64,000 nucleotides of DNA from Dryocola sp. LX212 (GCA_041504365.1 CP167917.1:2852001-2916000), one strand, 5' to 3'; shown: positions 46,300 to 55,890, numbered from the stretch's first letter. Made by a program: numbers and translations. The notes: generated by a model from the letters alone, not told the origin.

Positions 46300-48191
46300 T
46301 TTGTCTCTCCTTTAGCTTCCGTAAGCGTATTCAGGACGGCATCACGCGACAGCAGCGTGGGCAGCGCTTTCCCTTCCGGTAATCCAGGGCCGTAAATTTG
46401 GTTATAGGGCACTGCCACCTGGCCGCGCCGCTTCAGGAAGTCGGTGATTTCTTTCGAGGGCAGCGTCCAGTCGCCGCGCAGCGCCACGACGTCCGGGGCC
46501 TGAAGGGCCGCCTGAACATCATCCCGGGAAAGCACATTAAGCTTGTTGATTTTGCAGGTGATGCACCAGTCGGCCGTCACATCCACAAAGACCCGTTTAT
46601 GCTGCGCAAGGGCATTTTGCACGGCCTCTTCACTCAGCGGCTGCCAGGCAATCTGCTCTTCGCTGGCTTTGCCCGTGGCGCTGCCGAAGTGGGCGGGCAG
46701 CAGGCTTGCCAGCCAGAGTGCGGAGCCCAGCATCATGACGGCGAGGATCTTACGCAGCCAGTTCATCCACGGGCCGGGACGTGGCAAACGCAGCGCCAGC
46801 CCCGGACGCAGGGCAATCAGCAGCCACGGCAGGCTCATCCCTGTGCCCAGCGCCAGGAACAGCCCCCACAGCACCGGCAGCGGAGCGGCCAGCGCTACCG
46901 CAACCGCAGTACCTAAAAAAGGTGCGCTACAGGGCGTTGCGAGCAGGGTCGCCAGCGCTCCCTGCCAGAAATGCCCGGTCATGCCGGTGCCGCCGTGGGT
47001 GGCAAGGCGGGTAGTAAGATTCGAAGAGAGGCGGAATTCAAACAGGCCAAACAGGCTGGCGCTGAACGCCACCATCACCAGCGCCATAAAGCCGATAAAC
47101 CACGGGTTCTGGAACTGAATCCCCCAGCCCAGCGCCTGATTGGTCAGCCGCAGTACGGTCATCAGCAGCGCCAGCGCCATGAAAGAGGCGATGATGCCGG
47201 CAACGGAGGCCAGAAACTGGCGGCGGATAATTTTCCGGTCCTGCTGCCCCACCAGCAGTATCGAACCCAGTTTCATGCCGAGAACCGGCAGCACACAAGG
47301 CATCAGATTAAGAATGAATCCACCGAGCAGCGCGAACAGCACCACCTGCCAGAGAACAAACGAATCCTGCGGAGCGGGTATCGCAGCCGCCTCAGTCACG
47401 TTCACCGTCGACTGCTGGGCAATGCCGTCATCGGACACCACGAGCGTAAGCGAACGCCCGCGTAAATTCGGCCCGGTGCCGTCCCAGCCGTCGCTGGTCG
47501 GCACGGTAGCCCACAGGGTGTCGCCTTCCGTCTGAATTTTGGGTCTGGCAAAGCTCGCATCGTCCGGCACAACCAGAAACAGATCGGGTTTCTTCCAGCC
47601 CGCAGCACGGGTGGCCTTTACCACCAGTTCACCGGTTCGGTAGCCCGCGATCAGGCTGTCCGTGACCCCATTTTTAAGCGGAACGCTGCCCATCGCCTGA
47701 GCATAGTCATGGGCGAAAGCTGCATCGCCGGTAGTTGGCGATATTTCAAAGGGATAATCTGTGAGCAGGCAAACATCTTTGCAGGTTGAAAGCGTCAGCA
47801 CGCCAGCGATATGAGCAGGCGGCTTACCGGGCGTGGTCATCGGGATGCTGACCCGATCGTGGTAGCCCTGAGTGGTAATACCGCCGACGTCAAAGCGCTG
47901 CGGAGCAGGCCAGAACCACTCAACCGCAGGCATAGCATTTTTCCAGGCAATAGCAGGCGCAACGCCCCCCTCACCCGGCGAACGCCAGTAGGTTTTCCAT
48001 CCTTTTTCCAGCTTTACGTCCAGCAGCAGGCGGGTCTCGCCGCTGTCGCCGGTATCGCCGGTATCGGCGCGCAGGCGCACACTGGCATGATTGTTATCGG
48101 CGGACGTCAGCCAGCCGGGTTCCGCGGCCCATGAAAACGGCAGCCACAGCAGCAGAAGGCAGAGCAAAGCCTGCCTGAAAAGACTCAACAT
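46296..48191 (-). CDS. scsB: DsbD-like thiol reductase ScsB
   Basis: 631 residues. It moves electrons from cytoplasmic thioredoxin to periplasmic ScsC. Layout: signal peptide; N-terminal periplasmic domain to about 280 with a Cys pair (LSTCKDVCLL); a central membrane domain of about eight helices starting NLMPCVLPVLGMKLG with the partner Cys in TPCSAPFLGTA; and a C-terminal thioredoxin domain with DWCITCKIN. All three redox Cys pairs are present. Its stop overlaps the scsC start by 4 bases. Confidence 0.95.
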   Translation of the reverse strand: MLSLFRQALLCLLLLWLPFSWAAEPGWLTSADNNHASVRLRADTGDTGDSGETRLLLDVKLEKGWKTYWRSPGEGGVAPAIAWKNAMPAVEWFWPAPQRFDVGGITTQGYHDRVSIPMTTPGKPPAHIAGVLTLSTCKDVCLLTDYPFEISPTTGDAAFAHDYAQAMGSVPLKNGVTDSLIAGYRTGELVVKATRAAGWKKPDLFLVVPDDASFARPKIQTEGDTLWATVPTSDGWDGTGPNLRGRSLTLVVSDDGIAQQSTVNVTEAAAIPAPQDSFVLWQVVLFALLGGFILNLMPCVLPVLGMKLGSILLVGQQDRKIIRRQFLASVAGIIASFMALALLMTVLRLTNQALGWGIQFQNPWFIGFMALVMVAFSASLFGLFEFRLSSNLTTRLATHGGTGMTGHFWQGALATLLATPCSAPFLGTAVAVALAAPLPVLWGLFLALGTGMSLPWLLIALRPGLALRLPRPGPWMNWLRKILAVMMLGSALWLASLLPAHFGSATGKASEEQIAWQPLSEEAVQNALAQHKRVFVDVTADWCITCKINKLNVLSRDDVQAALQAPDVVALRGDWTLPSKEITDFLKRRGQVAVPYNQIYGPGLPEGKALPTLLSRDAVLNTLTEAKGETK

Positions 48192-48240
48192 ATTTTTTCT
48201 CCGTAAATGAATTAACTAACCGTGTTGCACAGCCGGTTTA

Positions 48241-48606
48241 TCATTCACGGAAGACACAAAATCGCAGATGGACTCTTAGCGTGGGCGAGGAGAAGGCCTG
48301 GACGGGCGCAACGGGCGAAGGTATCGTCCGTGCGGGAATAAGCAGTGCGAGGAGCAGGCTTACGGCAAAAAGCGCGCCTTCGAATAGCACAGGGGGAGCA
48401 GAGAGCAGCGACTTGGCGCTCAGTTCACAGGGTGTCACCGGAGCGGCATCATCAACATCGGAACTGATGGACTGGCTTAAGGCGATCTCTGTGGCCGCTT
48501 TCATTTGCAGGGCGTGCAGGCCCGCCATGCGCTGCGCGGTACAAACTACCACCACCAGACATGCCAGAACCAGAAACCACTTTGCCAAATGCTTGCGTTT
48601 AAACAT
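48241..48606 (-). CDS. scsA: Copper-sensitivity suppressor protein ScsA
   Basis: 121 residues with a membrane helix at about 10-27 and a second near 77-95 (FEGALFAVSLLLALLIP). Sequence and position as first gene of scsABCD match ScsA of Salmonella and Enterobacter, which is linked to peroxide and copper tolerance; its mechanism is not established. scsB starts 49 bases later. Confidence 0.85.
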   Translation of the reverse strand: MFKRKHLAKWFLVLACLVVVVCTAQRMAGLHALQMKAATEIALSQSISSDVDDAAPVTPCELSAKSLLSAPPVLFEGALFAVSLLLALLIPARTIPSPVAPVQAFSSPTLRVHLRFCVFRE

Positions 48607-48742
48607 GCTTCCCTCGTTTGTGAACCGCCTATCTTAGCCAGTCCGCGCCGTTTGGCAACCGATGCGCTGTAAAGTTATGTCTGCCCCGGGCGCGCGTTTG
48701 CTTGTTTTATCAGCAAACAAACGTCATGCCCTGTTTCAGGCT

Positions 48743-48771
48743 TTGACAAGGTGGAGCGGGGCCGTTAATAT
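48743..48771 (+). promoter_or_regulatory. Promoter of the second tRNA-Asn
   Basis: TTGACA, 17-base spacer, TAATAT: nearly perfect sigma-70. It is followed by GCGCCCC, the GC-rich discriminator typical of stringently controlled stable RNA. Confidence 0.92.
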
Positions 48772-48789
48772 GCGCCCCGTTCACACAAT

Positions 48790-48865
48790 TCCTCTGTAGT
48801 TCAGTCGGTAGAACGGCGGACTGTTAATCCGTATGTCACTGGTTCGAGTCCAGTCAGAGGAGCCA
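48790..48865 (+). tRNA. tRNA-Asn (anticodon GTT), copy 2
   Basis: 76 nt, identical to copies 1 and 3. It lies between scsA and ldtA, both of which point away or towards it on the minus strand; no island genes are attached. Confidence 0.98.
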
Positions 48866-48875
48866 TATTTAGAGA

Positions 48876-48907
48876 AGCCCGCTTAAGGAAACTTAAGCGG
48901 GCTTTTT
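48876..48907 (+). terminator. Terminator of tRNA-Asn copy 2
   Basis: 12-bp stem AGCCCGCTTAAG/CTTAAGCGGGCT with loop GAAA and TTTTT. Confidence 0.95.
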
Positions 48908-48918
48908 GCTGTCTGTGC

Positions 48919-49854
48919 TTAAAGCTGGCCTGTGCTACCGGGCGCGGCGCTAATAAGCATCGGCATCCCGGAACGGCGGAGCAACGCGGCGCTCACAACA
49001 TCCGCATCGACGCCGTCCCCCTCGGTTACATTGCGCAGTGCCGGGGTCATGGGCAGCGGGACTTTCCTGTCGGATTCAAACTCGGCGCGGTTACGGGACA
49101 GCGGCTCGTGCACTTCCAGCCAGCGCCGCCCGTCCGGCTCGACGGTGACTTTCACCGGCTGGTCAATCAGCTGTACGCGCGTCCCCACCGGCACGTTATC
49201 GAACAGATATTTTATGTCGTCTTTGCGCAGGCGAATACAGCCCTGGCTGACGCGCAGGCCGATACCAAAGTTGGCGTTAGTCCCGTGGATGGCGTAGAGC
49301 CTGCCGATGTAAAGCGCGTAAAGCCCCATCGGATTATCCTCGCCCGGCGGCACGAACGCCGGCAGGGTTTTGCCCTCCTTCGCGTATTCGCGGCGGGTAT
49401 TAGCCGTCGGTGTCCAGGCGGGGGCCTCCTGCTTACGTTCAACCTTCGTCACCCAGTTGCGCGGTGTTTCACGTCCAACCTGACCAATGCCAATCGGCAG
49501 GATTTCTACCGTGCCGCTGCCCTGCGGATAGTAGTAAAGGCGCATTTCGGCGACATTTATGACAATCCCCTGGCGTAAGGTATCCGGCAGAATCACCTGC
49601 TGCGGAATAGTCAGCTGGCTACCTGCTTTTGGCAGGAACGGATCGACGCCCGGATTGGCCTCCAGCATATTGCTTAACCCCTGTCCGTAGAGGGCGGCAA
49701 AATACTCCAGCGGCTGGGTATTCCCGTCCGGTACCGTAGCGATTAACGCCGTACCAACAAGACGACTGCCCTCTGGCGGAAGCGGGTAAGTGACCGCAAT
49801 GGCGCTATGGGTAACCGCAGCAAGCACCAGGGCAAGCGAGGATAAGCGAATCAT
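48919..49854 (-). CDS. ldtA: L,D-transpeptidase LdtA (ErfK)
   Basis: 311 residues. A Sec signal peptide ends near AIAV, a LysM-like segment follows ([19 protein letters not shown]), and the YkuD domain contains [21 protein letters not shown], with the catalytic Cys in [11 protein letters not shown]. LdtA attaches Braun lipoprotein to meso-diaminopimelate of peptidoglycan, together with LdtB and LdtC. It is monocistronic and divergent from amn. Confidence 0.96.
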   Translation of the reverse strand: MIRLSSLALVLAAVTHSAIAVTYPLPPEGSRLVGTALIATVPDGNTQPLEYFAALYGQGLSNMLEANPGVDPFLPKAGSQLTIPQQVILPDTLRQGIVINVAEMRLYYYPQGSGTVEILPIGIGQVGRETPRNWVTKVERKQEAPAWTPTANTRREYAKEGKTLPAFVPPGEDNPMGLYALYIGRLYAIHGTNANFGIGLRVSQGCIRLRKDDIKYLFDNVPVGTRVQLIDQPVKVTVEPDGRRWLEVHEPLSRNRAEFESDRKVPLPMTPALRNVTEGDGVDADVVSAALLRRSGMPMLISAAPGSTGQL

Positions 49855-50046
49855 AGTTTCCCCGTTATAAATAAGATGGATTCAGATTAAATATAACCTT
49901 CCGCTGCGGATCTGTTTAGCTTTCGAGTGCGGTCTTGAGTCTTATAGTTTTTCACATTCCCGCTACATCCCCCTTCCGTTCTTTCCCGTCCATGACATAC
50001 TAACTGAACCCGCGTCCACCCGGCATGCCCGGCACAAGGAGAAATA

Positions 50047-51501
50047 ATGAACAATGACGCAATCGACCACGGGCTGACGCCCGAGCAGGCGCTCGATAAG
50101 CTTGAAACCCTTTTTGATGATGCAGTGAACGCCCTGCGTGATGCCATAGACACCTATACGCACCAGGGAACGTTGCCCGATCCTATAGCCCGCACGGCTG
50201 GCCTGTTTGTCTACCCGGAACTTCGAGTCAGCTGGGATGGCACAACGAATAAACCAAATAAAACCAGAGCCTACGCGCGTTTTACCCATTCCGGCAGCTA
50301 CACCACCACCATCACCCGCCCTTCACTTTTCCGCACTTATCTCATCGAACAGCTCTCGCTGCTGCACGAAGATTACGGCGCGCACATTGAGGTTGGCCCT
50401 TCACAGCACGAAATCCCCTACCCTTATGTGATAGACGGCCTGTCGCTGGATCGTTCAATGAGCGCCGATTTAACCCGCCACTTCCCGACGACCGAACTGG
50501 CGCAGATTGGGGATGAAACGGCGGATGGCCTGTTCCACCCAACGGAGTTTTATCCGCTGTCGCATTTTGACGCCCGCCGCGTGGATTTCTCCCTCGCGCG
50601 CCTGCGGCATTACACCGGTACGCCTGCTGAACATTTCCAGTCTTTTGTTCTGTTCACCAACTACACCCGCTACGTGGATGAGTTCGTTCGCTGGGGCTGC
50701 CAGCAAATTCTCGATCCTGAAAGTCCTTACGTGGCACTCTCCTGCGCCGGTGGCGTCTGGCTGACGGCGGATTCAGAAGCGCCGGAGGCGGCGATTTCCG
50801 ACCTGGCCTGGAAGAGGCACCAGATGCCCGCCTGGCATCTGATTAACGCTGACGGTACGGGCATTACGCTGATTAACATTGGCGTTGGCCCGTCGAACGC
50901 AAAGACCATCTGCGATCACCTTGCCGTACTGCGACCGGATGCGTGGCTGATGATTGGCCACTGCGGCGGCCTGCGCGAAAGCCAGGCCATTGGCGACTAT
51001 GTGCTGGCGCATGCTTATTTACGTGACGATCACGTACTTGACGCCGTGCTGCCGCCGGACATCCCTATCCCAAGCATCGCCGAAGTACAGCGCGCGCTCT
51101 ACGATGCCACCAAGGTTGTCAGCGGTATGCCGGGTGAAGAGGTGAAGCAGCGTCTGCGCACCGGAACGGTGGTCACCACCGACGATCGTAACTGGGAGCT
51201 ACGCTATTCGGCCTCCGCGCTGCGCTTTAACCTCAGCCGCGCCGTAGCCATCGATATGGAAAGCGCGACCATTGCCGCGCAGGGGTATCGCTTCCGAGTG
51301 CCGTACGGGACTTTGCTGTGCGTGTCGGACAAGCCGCTGCACGGCGAGATTAAACTCCCGGGCCAGGCAAACCGCTTTTACGAGGGGGCGATTTCCGAAC
51401 ATTTACAGATCGGCATCTGCGCCATTGACCTGCTGCGTGCCGAAGGCGAGCGTCTGCATTCCCGCAAGCTGCGCACCTTTAATGAGCCACCTTTCCGCTA
51501 G
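50047..51501 (+). CDS. amn: AMP nucleosidase
   Basis: 484 residues, the E. coli length. It hydrolyses AMP to adenine and ribose 5-phosphate, which regulates the adenylate pool. An N-terminal AMNp_N domain (about 1-170) precedes the nucleoside phosphorylase fold with LINIGVGPSNAKTICDHLAV, MIGHCGGLRESQ and DMESATIAAQGYRFRVPYGT. AAGGAG lies before the ATG. Confidence 0.97.
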   Translation: MNNDAIDHGLTPEQALDKLETLFDDAVNALRDAIDTYTHQGTLPDPIARTAGLFVYPELRVSWDGTTNKPNKTRAYARFTHSGSYTTTITRPSLFRTYLIEQLSLLHEDYGAHIEVGPSQHEIPYPYVIDGLSLDRSMSADLTRHFPTTELAQIGDETADGLFHPTEFYPLSHFDARRVDFSLARLRHYTGTPAEHFQSFVLFTNYTRYVDEFVRWGCQQILDPESPYVALSCAGGVWLTADSEAPEAAISDLAWKRHQMPAWHLINADGTGITLINIGVGPSNAKTICDHLAVLRPDAWLMIGHCGGLRESQAIGDYVLAHAYLRDDHVLDAVLPPDIPIPSIAEVQRALYDATKVVSGMPGEEVKQRLRTGTVVTTDDRNWELRYSASALRFNLSRAVAIDMESATIAAQGYRFRVPYGTLLCVSDKPLHGEIKLPGQANRFYEGAISEHLQIGICAIDLLRAEGERLHSRKLRTFNEPPFR

Positions 51502-51549
51502 CTGGGGCTGGTGTGGCTTCTCGGGCATCCAGATGAAGGGTAAGAAACA

Positions 51550-51574
51550 GGCCGCTGAGAAGCGGTCTTTTTTG
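51550..51574 (+). terminator. Terminator after amn
   Basis: 7-bp stem GGCCGCT/AGCGGTC with loop GAGA and a T-run (TTTTTT), 49 bases after the amn stop. Confidence 0.85.
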
Positions 51575-51624
51575 GCACTTTGGCGTAATTATCAGCAGTT
51601 AAACGCAAATCGCTGAAACAGCCT

Positions 51625-51653
51625 TTGACAACCCCAGCCTGTGCCGTTAACAT
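51625..51653 (+). promoter_or_regulatory. Promoter of the third tRNA-Asn
   Basis: TTGACA, 17-base spacer, TAACAT, then GCGCCCC. The 30 bases between the -10 and the tRNA are almost the same as in copy 2. Confidence 0.92.
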
Positions 51654-51671
51654 GCGCCCCGTTCACACGAT

Positions 51672-51747
51672 TCCTCTGTAGTTCAGTCGGTAGAACGGCG
51701 GACTGTTAATCCGTATGTCACTGGTTCGAGTCCAGTCAGAGGAGCCA
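51672..51747 (+). tRNA. tRNA-Asn (anticodon GTT), copy 3
   Basis: 76 nt, identical to copies 1 and 2. The accessory catabolic cluster starts 260 bases downstream of it. I find no second copy of its 3' end after the cluster and no integrase, so the cluster does not look like a simple site-specific island. Confidence 0.98.
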
Positions 51748-51756
51748 TATTAGAGA

Positions 51757-51788
51757 AGCCCGCTTAAGGAAACTTAAGCGGGCTTTTT
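51757..51788 (+). terminator. Terminator of tRNA-Asn copy 3
   Basis: Same 12-bp hairpin AGCCCGCTTAAG/CTTAAGCGGGCT with GAAA loop and TTTTT as copy 2. Confidence 0.95.
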
Positions 51789-51899
51789 GCTTTCAACATT
51801 TCAACATTATCTTCAAGCCGCAATCCCCGGCGGGTCGCGAAACCCCATTCGTTACGCCCTGAAAGTTTTGAACAATCTCTCATCCCCTTGTGCAACGTT

Positions 51900-51934
51900 A
51901 CAACGACAAACCCATTATGTTGATTTTTTGTTGT
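51900..51934. promoter_or_regulatory. Candidate operator upstream of the catabolic cluster
   Basis: Inverted repeat ACAACGACAAA (51900-51910) against TTTTTTGTTGT (51924-51934), 9 of 11 positions complementary, centred about 90 bases before the first gene. A binding site for the cluster's CdaR-type regulator is a guess from position alone. Confidence 0.35.
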
Positions 51935-52007
51935 GACTGACGCCGAGTTTGCTCCCTCTGCTTTTCATTAGACTGGCTCCACTTCCTGCATTCCTGTGGA
52001 GACAGTA

Positions 52008-53555
52008 ATGAGTTTTAGTTCGCAATTTCAGAATGTCTTTCAGCTGCTTCAGCATAGCGCCAACACACGAGAAAATGCGCTGGCGCTGGCATTTGAGGGC
52101 GAAAGATACACCTATGGCCAGCTTAATCAGCGTGTTCATAGCGTTATGGAACAGCTCAGAACGAACTGGTCCTTATCTGCAGGTGCAAGAATTGTCCTTG
52201 CATATGGTAATACGCCTGCCTTCTGCGAAATATTTTTTGCCGCGATGGGATTGGGGATCGAGGTTGTTCCTTTCAGCACAAAGTTGAAGGAAGAAGAAGG
52301 GCTTCGGTTAATACAGCATGTCAGTCCGGATGCCGTCTTTTATAACGGCGACGGCCAGAACTGGCTCTCCGGGATAGCAAATACCCTGACGGTATCGCTG
52401 GAACAATGGCATTCGCTCACGCTTCCCGAACGATTAAGCTCGGCGCTTCCCGAGGTAGTGCGGGACGATACGGCAGTCATTATGTTCACATCCGGCACCA
52501 CCGGCACGCCCAAAGGGGCAGTGATAACCCAGGGCAATTTGTTAAGTGCCGTAACGGCCTATAAAGAAGGCTTTCAGCTGGATGAAAACGACAGTACCGT
52601 ACTTGCCGTCCCTGTTTATCACATTACGGGATTGTCCGCCCTGCTGTCACTGTTCATTGCTTTGGGGGGGGCAATATGGCTCCAGCAACGTTTCCAGGCC
52701 GATGCGGTTTTGAATACCGTTATTCAAGAGAACATAACTTTCCTGCACGGTTCGCCGACCGTATTCATTTTACTTAGCCAGGCTGTGAAGGCTAAGAATG
52801 TCAGCGCCCCTCTCTCATTTCCTTCTTTACGGAAAATTGCCTGTGGAGCGGGACATTTAAATGCCGGCTTAATTAAAGAATTAACTTCGTGCTTTCCGCA
52901 TGCCGCCATCCACCCGGTATACGGGCTGACCGAAACTACGTCCCCGGCCACGCTCTTCACTAATGACATTCGCCACCACCCGCGAACGGGCAGCTCCGGC
53001 CAAGCCGTTCAGGGATTGGAAATTGACATTCGTGACGATCAAAATGTGCGTCAGCTGCGTAACAAAATTGGCCAGATATGGTTAAGAGGAGACGTTGTCG
53101 TCAAGCGCTACTGGCAGCCCCCGCATCATCGCCCGGCTTGTGATGAGCAGGGTTGGTTTGCTACAGGGGATTTAGGCTACCTCGATAACGACGGCTATCT
53201 GTTTATCAAAGATCGCAGCAAAGACATGATCAATCGCGGGGGTGAGAAAATTTACTCCATCGATTTGGAGAACTTAATCTCGACCTATTCCGGGGTTAAG
53301 GAGGTCGCCGTCATCCCTGCTCCCAGCCCAATCTATGGGGAGGAACCTGTCGCCTTCATCGTGACGGATCGGGATTGCCACTTAACCCGTGATGAACTGC
53401 TCCACTGGCTGAAAAAAAAGGTCGCCAAATATCAGCTCCCTGGCCGCATTATTTTCACTCGTTTTCTGCCTCGCACCCATAACGGAAAAATATGTAAACG
53501 CGAATTGAAAACGCAGCTCCAGGATCATTTGCTCACTTCGGGAAATCAATCATGA
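52008..53555 (+). CDS. Acyl-CoA synthetase (AMP-forming) of the catabolic cluster
   Basis: 515 residues from the ATG at 52008, with GGAGA placed well; a GTG at 51996 is less likely. It belongs to the ANL superfamily: P-loop FTSGTTGTPKG (160-170), YGLTETT (305-311), TGD in WFATGDLG (383-390), hinge KDRSKDMINRGGEK (401-414) and catalytic Lys495 (HNGKICKR). It should adenylate a carboxylic acid and transfer it to CoA. With the neighbours, the likely substrate is a polyhydroxy 3-hydroxy acid such as 2-deoxyribonate, serving to prime the pathway. It overlaps the CoA-transferase gene by 4 bases. Confidence 0.88.
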   Translation: MSFSSQFQNVFQLLQHSANTRENALALAFEGERYTYGQLNQRVHSVMEQLRTNWSLSAGARIVLAYGNTPAFCEIFFAAMGLGIEVVPFSTKLKEEEGLRLIQHVSPDAVFYNGDGQNWLSGIANTLTVSLEQWHSLTLPERLSSALPEVVRDDTAVIMFTSGTTGTPKGAVITQGNLLSAVTAYKEGFQLDENDSTVLAVPVYHITGLSALLSLFIALGGAIWLQQRFQADAVLNTVIQENITFLHGSPTVFILLSQAVKAKNVSAPLSFPSLRKIACGAGHLNAGLIKELTSCFPHAAIHPVYGLTETTSPATLFTNDIRHHPRTGSSGQAVQGLEIDIRDDQNVRQLRNKIGQIWLRGDVVVKRYWQPPHHRPACDEQGWFATGDLGYLDNDGYLFIKDRSKDMINRGGEKIYSIDLENLISTYSGVKEVAVIPAPSPIYGEEPVAFIVTDRDCHLTRDELLHWLKKKVAKYQLPGRIIFTRFLPRTHNGKICKRELKTQLQDHLLTSGNQS

Positions 53556-55135
53556 AACCTGTATTTATCACCGCAAAAGAAGCTGCTGAATTCATTAAGG
53601 ATGGCGATCGTGTATGCACCGTTGGCATGACGCTGATCGGGGCAGCGGAGTCAATTTTGAGTGCCGTAGAACAGCGTTTTTTAGAAAGCGGACATCCTTG
53701 CGATCTGACGCTGGTACATGCTGCAGGTCAGAGTGACAGGCAGCGGGGGATCCAGCATTTTGCCCATCCGGGGATGGTGACGCGATTAATAGGCTCACAC
53801 TGGGGGCTGGCCCCTCGCTGGATGAAGATGATCAATGAAAATGCTGTCGACGCTTGGTGTCTGCCGCAGGGCCAAATGGTGCATCTATATAGCGCGATGG
53901 CGGCAGGATTACCGGGGCGATTGTCAAAAGTCGGACTGGGTACCTTTGTCGATCCGCGGATCGAAGGAGGCTGCATGAACCAGCGTACCCGGGAGCAACC
54001 TGGACTGCTGGAATGTGTCACGTTTCGAGACGAAGAGTATCTTTTCTACCCCTCTCTGCCGCTCGACGTCGTTGTCGTCAGAGGCACGCATGCTGATGAA
54101 GACGGTAATCTGACGACCAGCGAAGAAGCGATGAAGTTAGAAATTCTGCCGGCCGTGCTGGCAGCCCGACGCTTCGGGGCCAGAGTCATAGCCCAGGTAA
54201 AATATCAGGTTGCACGGGGGTCACTGCACCCAAAAGATATTACGGTTCCGGGACCCCTTATCGATGCCATTGTTGTGTGCGACTCGCCGGAAACCGACCA
54301 TCGCCAAACCTCCGGCTGGTATTTCGACCCTGCCCTCTGCGGCGATACCCGACTCCCTTTACAGCATGACATTTCCCTGCCGCTCAACCTGAGAAAATTG
54401 ATTGGTCGTATTGCCTGCCGTTATCTGAAAAGCGGCGATGTGATCAATCTTGGCACAGGCATTCCTAATGACGTTATTGGCGACATCCTGCGCCAGGAGA
54501 AAGTCACGGATGATGTTCTCATTACGGTGGAGTCCGGAATTTATGGCGGCAGCCAGGAAGGGGGAACGGATTTTGGTATCGGTCGCAATCTGAGCGCGAT
54601 GATCAGCCATCAGGATCAGATGCTTTATTACAACGGTGCCGGAGTGGATGTCACCTTTATGGGTGCTGGTGAAATGGATGCCCAGGGTCACGTCAACGCT
54701 ACCCGGCTTGGAGAGTCATGCCCTGGTGCCGGTGGTTTTATCGACATCACTCAAAATGCACGTCACGTCGTCTTCTGCTCTTCATTTACCGCTAAAGGGT
54801 TGAGCATCGACTGTCTGGACGGTGCTTTAAAAATTCTTCGTGAAGGAGAAGTCTGCAAGTTCCCAGCCCGGGTTAATCAAATCTCCTGGAATGGCGAACA
54901 GGCCCGTCAACAAGGACAAACCATGCATTACGTCACTGAACGAGCCGTCTTCGAGATGCGGCCCGAGGGGGCGACGCTGGTAGAGATTGCACCAGGCATC
55001 GATCTGGAACGCGACATTCTGGCACACATGGCGTTTAAGCCGTTAATTGCCAACGATCTCAAAGTGATGGATCCCGCACTGTTTTCGCCAGCCTCCTTTG
55101 GGCTGTCAGCATTGCTTTCATCATCAGCTCACTAA
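53552..55135 (+). CDS. Family I acyl-CoA:carboxylate CoA-transferase, fused alpha-beta form
   Basis: 527 residues, the size of single-chain enzymes such as YdiF and propionate CoA-transferase, with alpha-like (about 1-270) and beta-like (about 280-520) halves. The glycine-rich GxGxP of the beta half appears as NLGTGIPNDVIG (299-310), and the catalytic Glu that forms the glutamyl-CoA thioester is Glu327 in ITVESGIYGG. Proposed role: take CoA from the thiolase product, for instance glyceryl-CoA, and give it to the incoming acid, which frees glycerate for the kinase encoded downstream. Confidence 0.88.
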   Translation: MKPVFITAKEAAEFIKDGDRVCTVGMTLIGAAESILSAVEQRFLESGHPCDLTLVHAAGQSDRQRGIQHFAHPGMVTRLIGSHWGLAPRWMKMINENAVDAWCLPQGQMVHLYSAMAAGLPGRLSKVGLGTFVDPRIEGGCMNQRTREQPGLLECVTFRDEEYLFYPSLPLDVVVVRGTHADEDGNLTTSEEAMKLEILPAVLAARRFGARVIAQVKYQVARGSLHPKDITVPGPLIDAIVVCDSPETDHRQTSGWYFDPALCGDTRLPLQHDISLPLNLRKLIGRIACRYLKSGDVINLGTGIPNDVIGDILRQEKVTDDVLITVESGIYGGSQEGGTDFGIGRNLSAMISHQDQMLYYNGAGVDVTFMGAGEMDAQGHVNATRLGESCPGAGGFIDITQNARHVVFCSSFTAKGLSIDCLDGALKILREGEVCKFPARVNQISWNGEQARQQGQTMHYVTERAVFEMRPEGATLVEIAPGIDLERDILAHMAFKPLIANDLKVMDPALFSPASFGLSALLSSSAH

Positions 55136-55152
55136 CCAAAAAGGAAAGGGAA

Positions 55153-55890
55153 ATGAAACTGACTAATAAAATTGCCATTGTCACCGGTGCCGCCAGAGGC
55201 ATTGGTTTGGGGATCGCTGAGGTCCTGGCGCGCAAAGGTGCACAGGTAGTGATTTCTGATATGGACGCTACTCAGGGCGAAGCTTCAGCCGCAGCATTAC
55301 GTGACGCAGGTTATTCCGCGCATTTTATCCCCTGCAATATTGCTCTGCTCCCGCAAGTGCAATCACTGTTTCAACAAACGGAAGCGCTGCTGGGGCCCGT
55401 GGATATTCTGGTCAATAACGCGGGCATAAACCGTGATGCCATGCTGCATAAGTTAACAGAAGCCGACTGGGATTTGGTGGTGGACGTGAATATGAAAGGC
55501 ACCTTCTTTTGCCTGCAACAAGCGGCATTGCGCATGCGTGAACGCGGATATGGCCGCATCATCAACATCGCGTCTGCCAGCTGGCTTGGTAACGTCGGAC
55601 AGACGAACTACTCCGCCTCGAAAGCCGGCGTTGTGGGGATGACCAAAACGGCCTGCCGTGAACTGGCCCGCAAAGGCGTGACCGTAAATGCTATTTGCCC
55701 GGGTTTTATTGATACCGAGATGACACGTGGCGTTCCTGAAAAAGTCTGGGAAATGATGATCAATAAAATTCCCGCAGGATTTGCCGGTGAAGCCAGTGAT
55801 GTGGGTGAATGCGCCGCCTTCCTGGCATCAGACGGGGCCCGGTATATCAACGGGGAAGTGATTAACGTAGGCGGCGGCATGGTGCTTTAA
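55153..55890 (+). CDS. Short-chain dehydrogenase, 3-hydroxyacyl-CoA dehydrogenase-like (FabG/PhaB type)
   Basis: 245 residues. The cofactor loop TGAARGIG (11-18), NNAG (88-91) and catalytic Ser141, Tyr153 and Lys157 (YSASK) are present. The Asp at position 36 (VVISDMD) favours NAD over NADP, which suits oxidation. The Ser-Tyr spacing is one residue shorter than in FabG. Proposed reaction: oxidise the 3-hydroxyl of the CoA ester to the 3-keto compound. AAGGAAAGG precedes the ATG. It lies 17 bases after the CoA-transferase and 11 before the thiolase. Confidence 0.88.
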   Translation: MKLTNKIAIVTGAARGIGLGIAEVLARKGAQVVISDMDATQGEASAAALRDAGYSAHFIPCNIALLPQVQSLFQQTEALLGPVDILVNNAGINRDAMLHKLTEADWDLVVDVNMKGTFFCLQQAALRMRERGYGRIINIASASWLGNVGQTNYSASKAGVVGMTKTACRELARKGVTVNAICPGFIDTEMTRGVPEKVWEMMINKIPAGFAGEASDVGECAAFLASDGARYINGEVINVGGGMVL

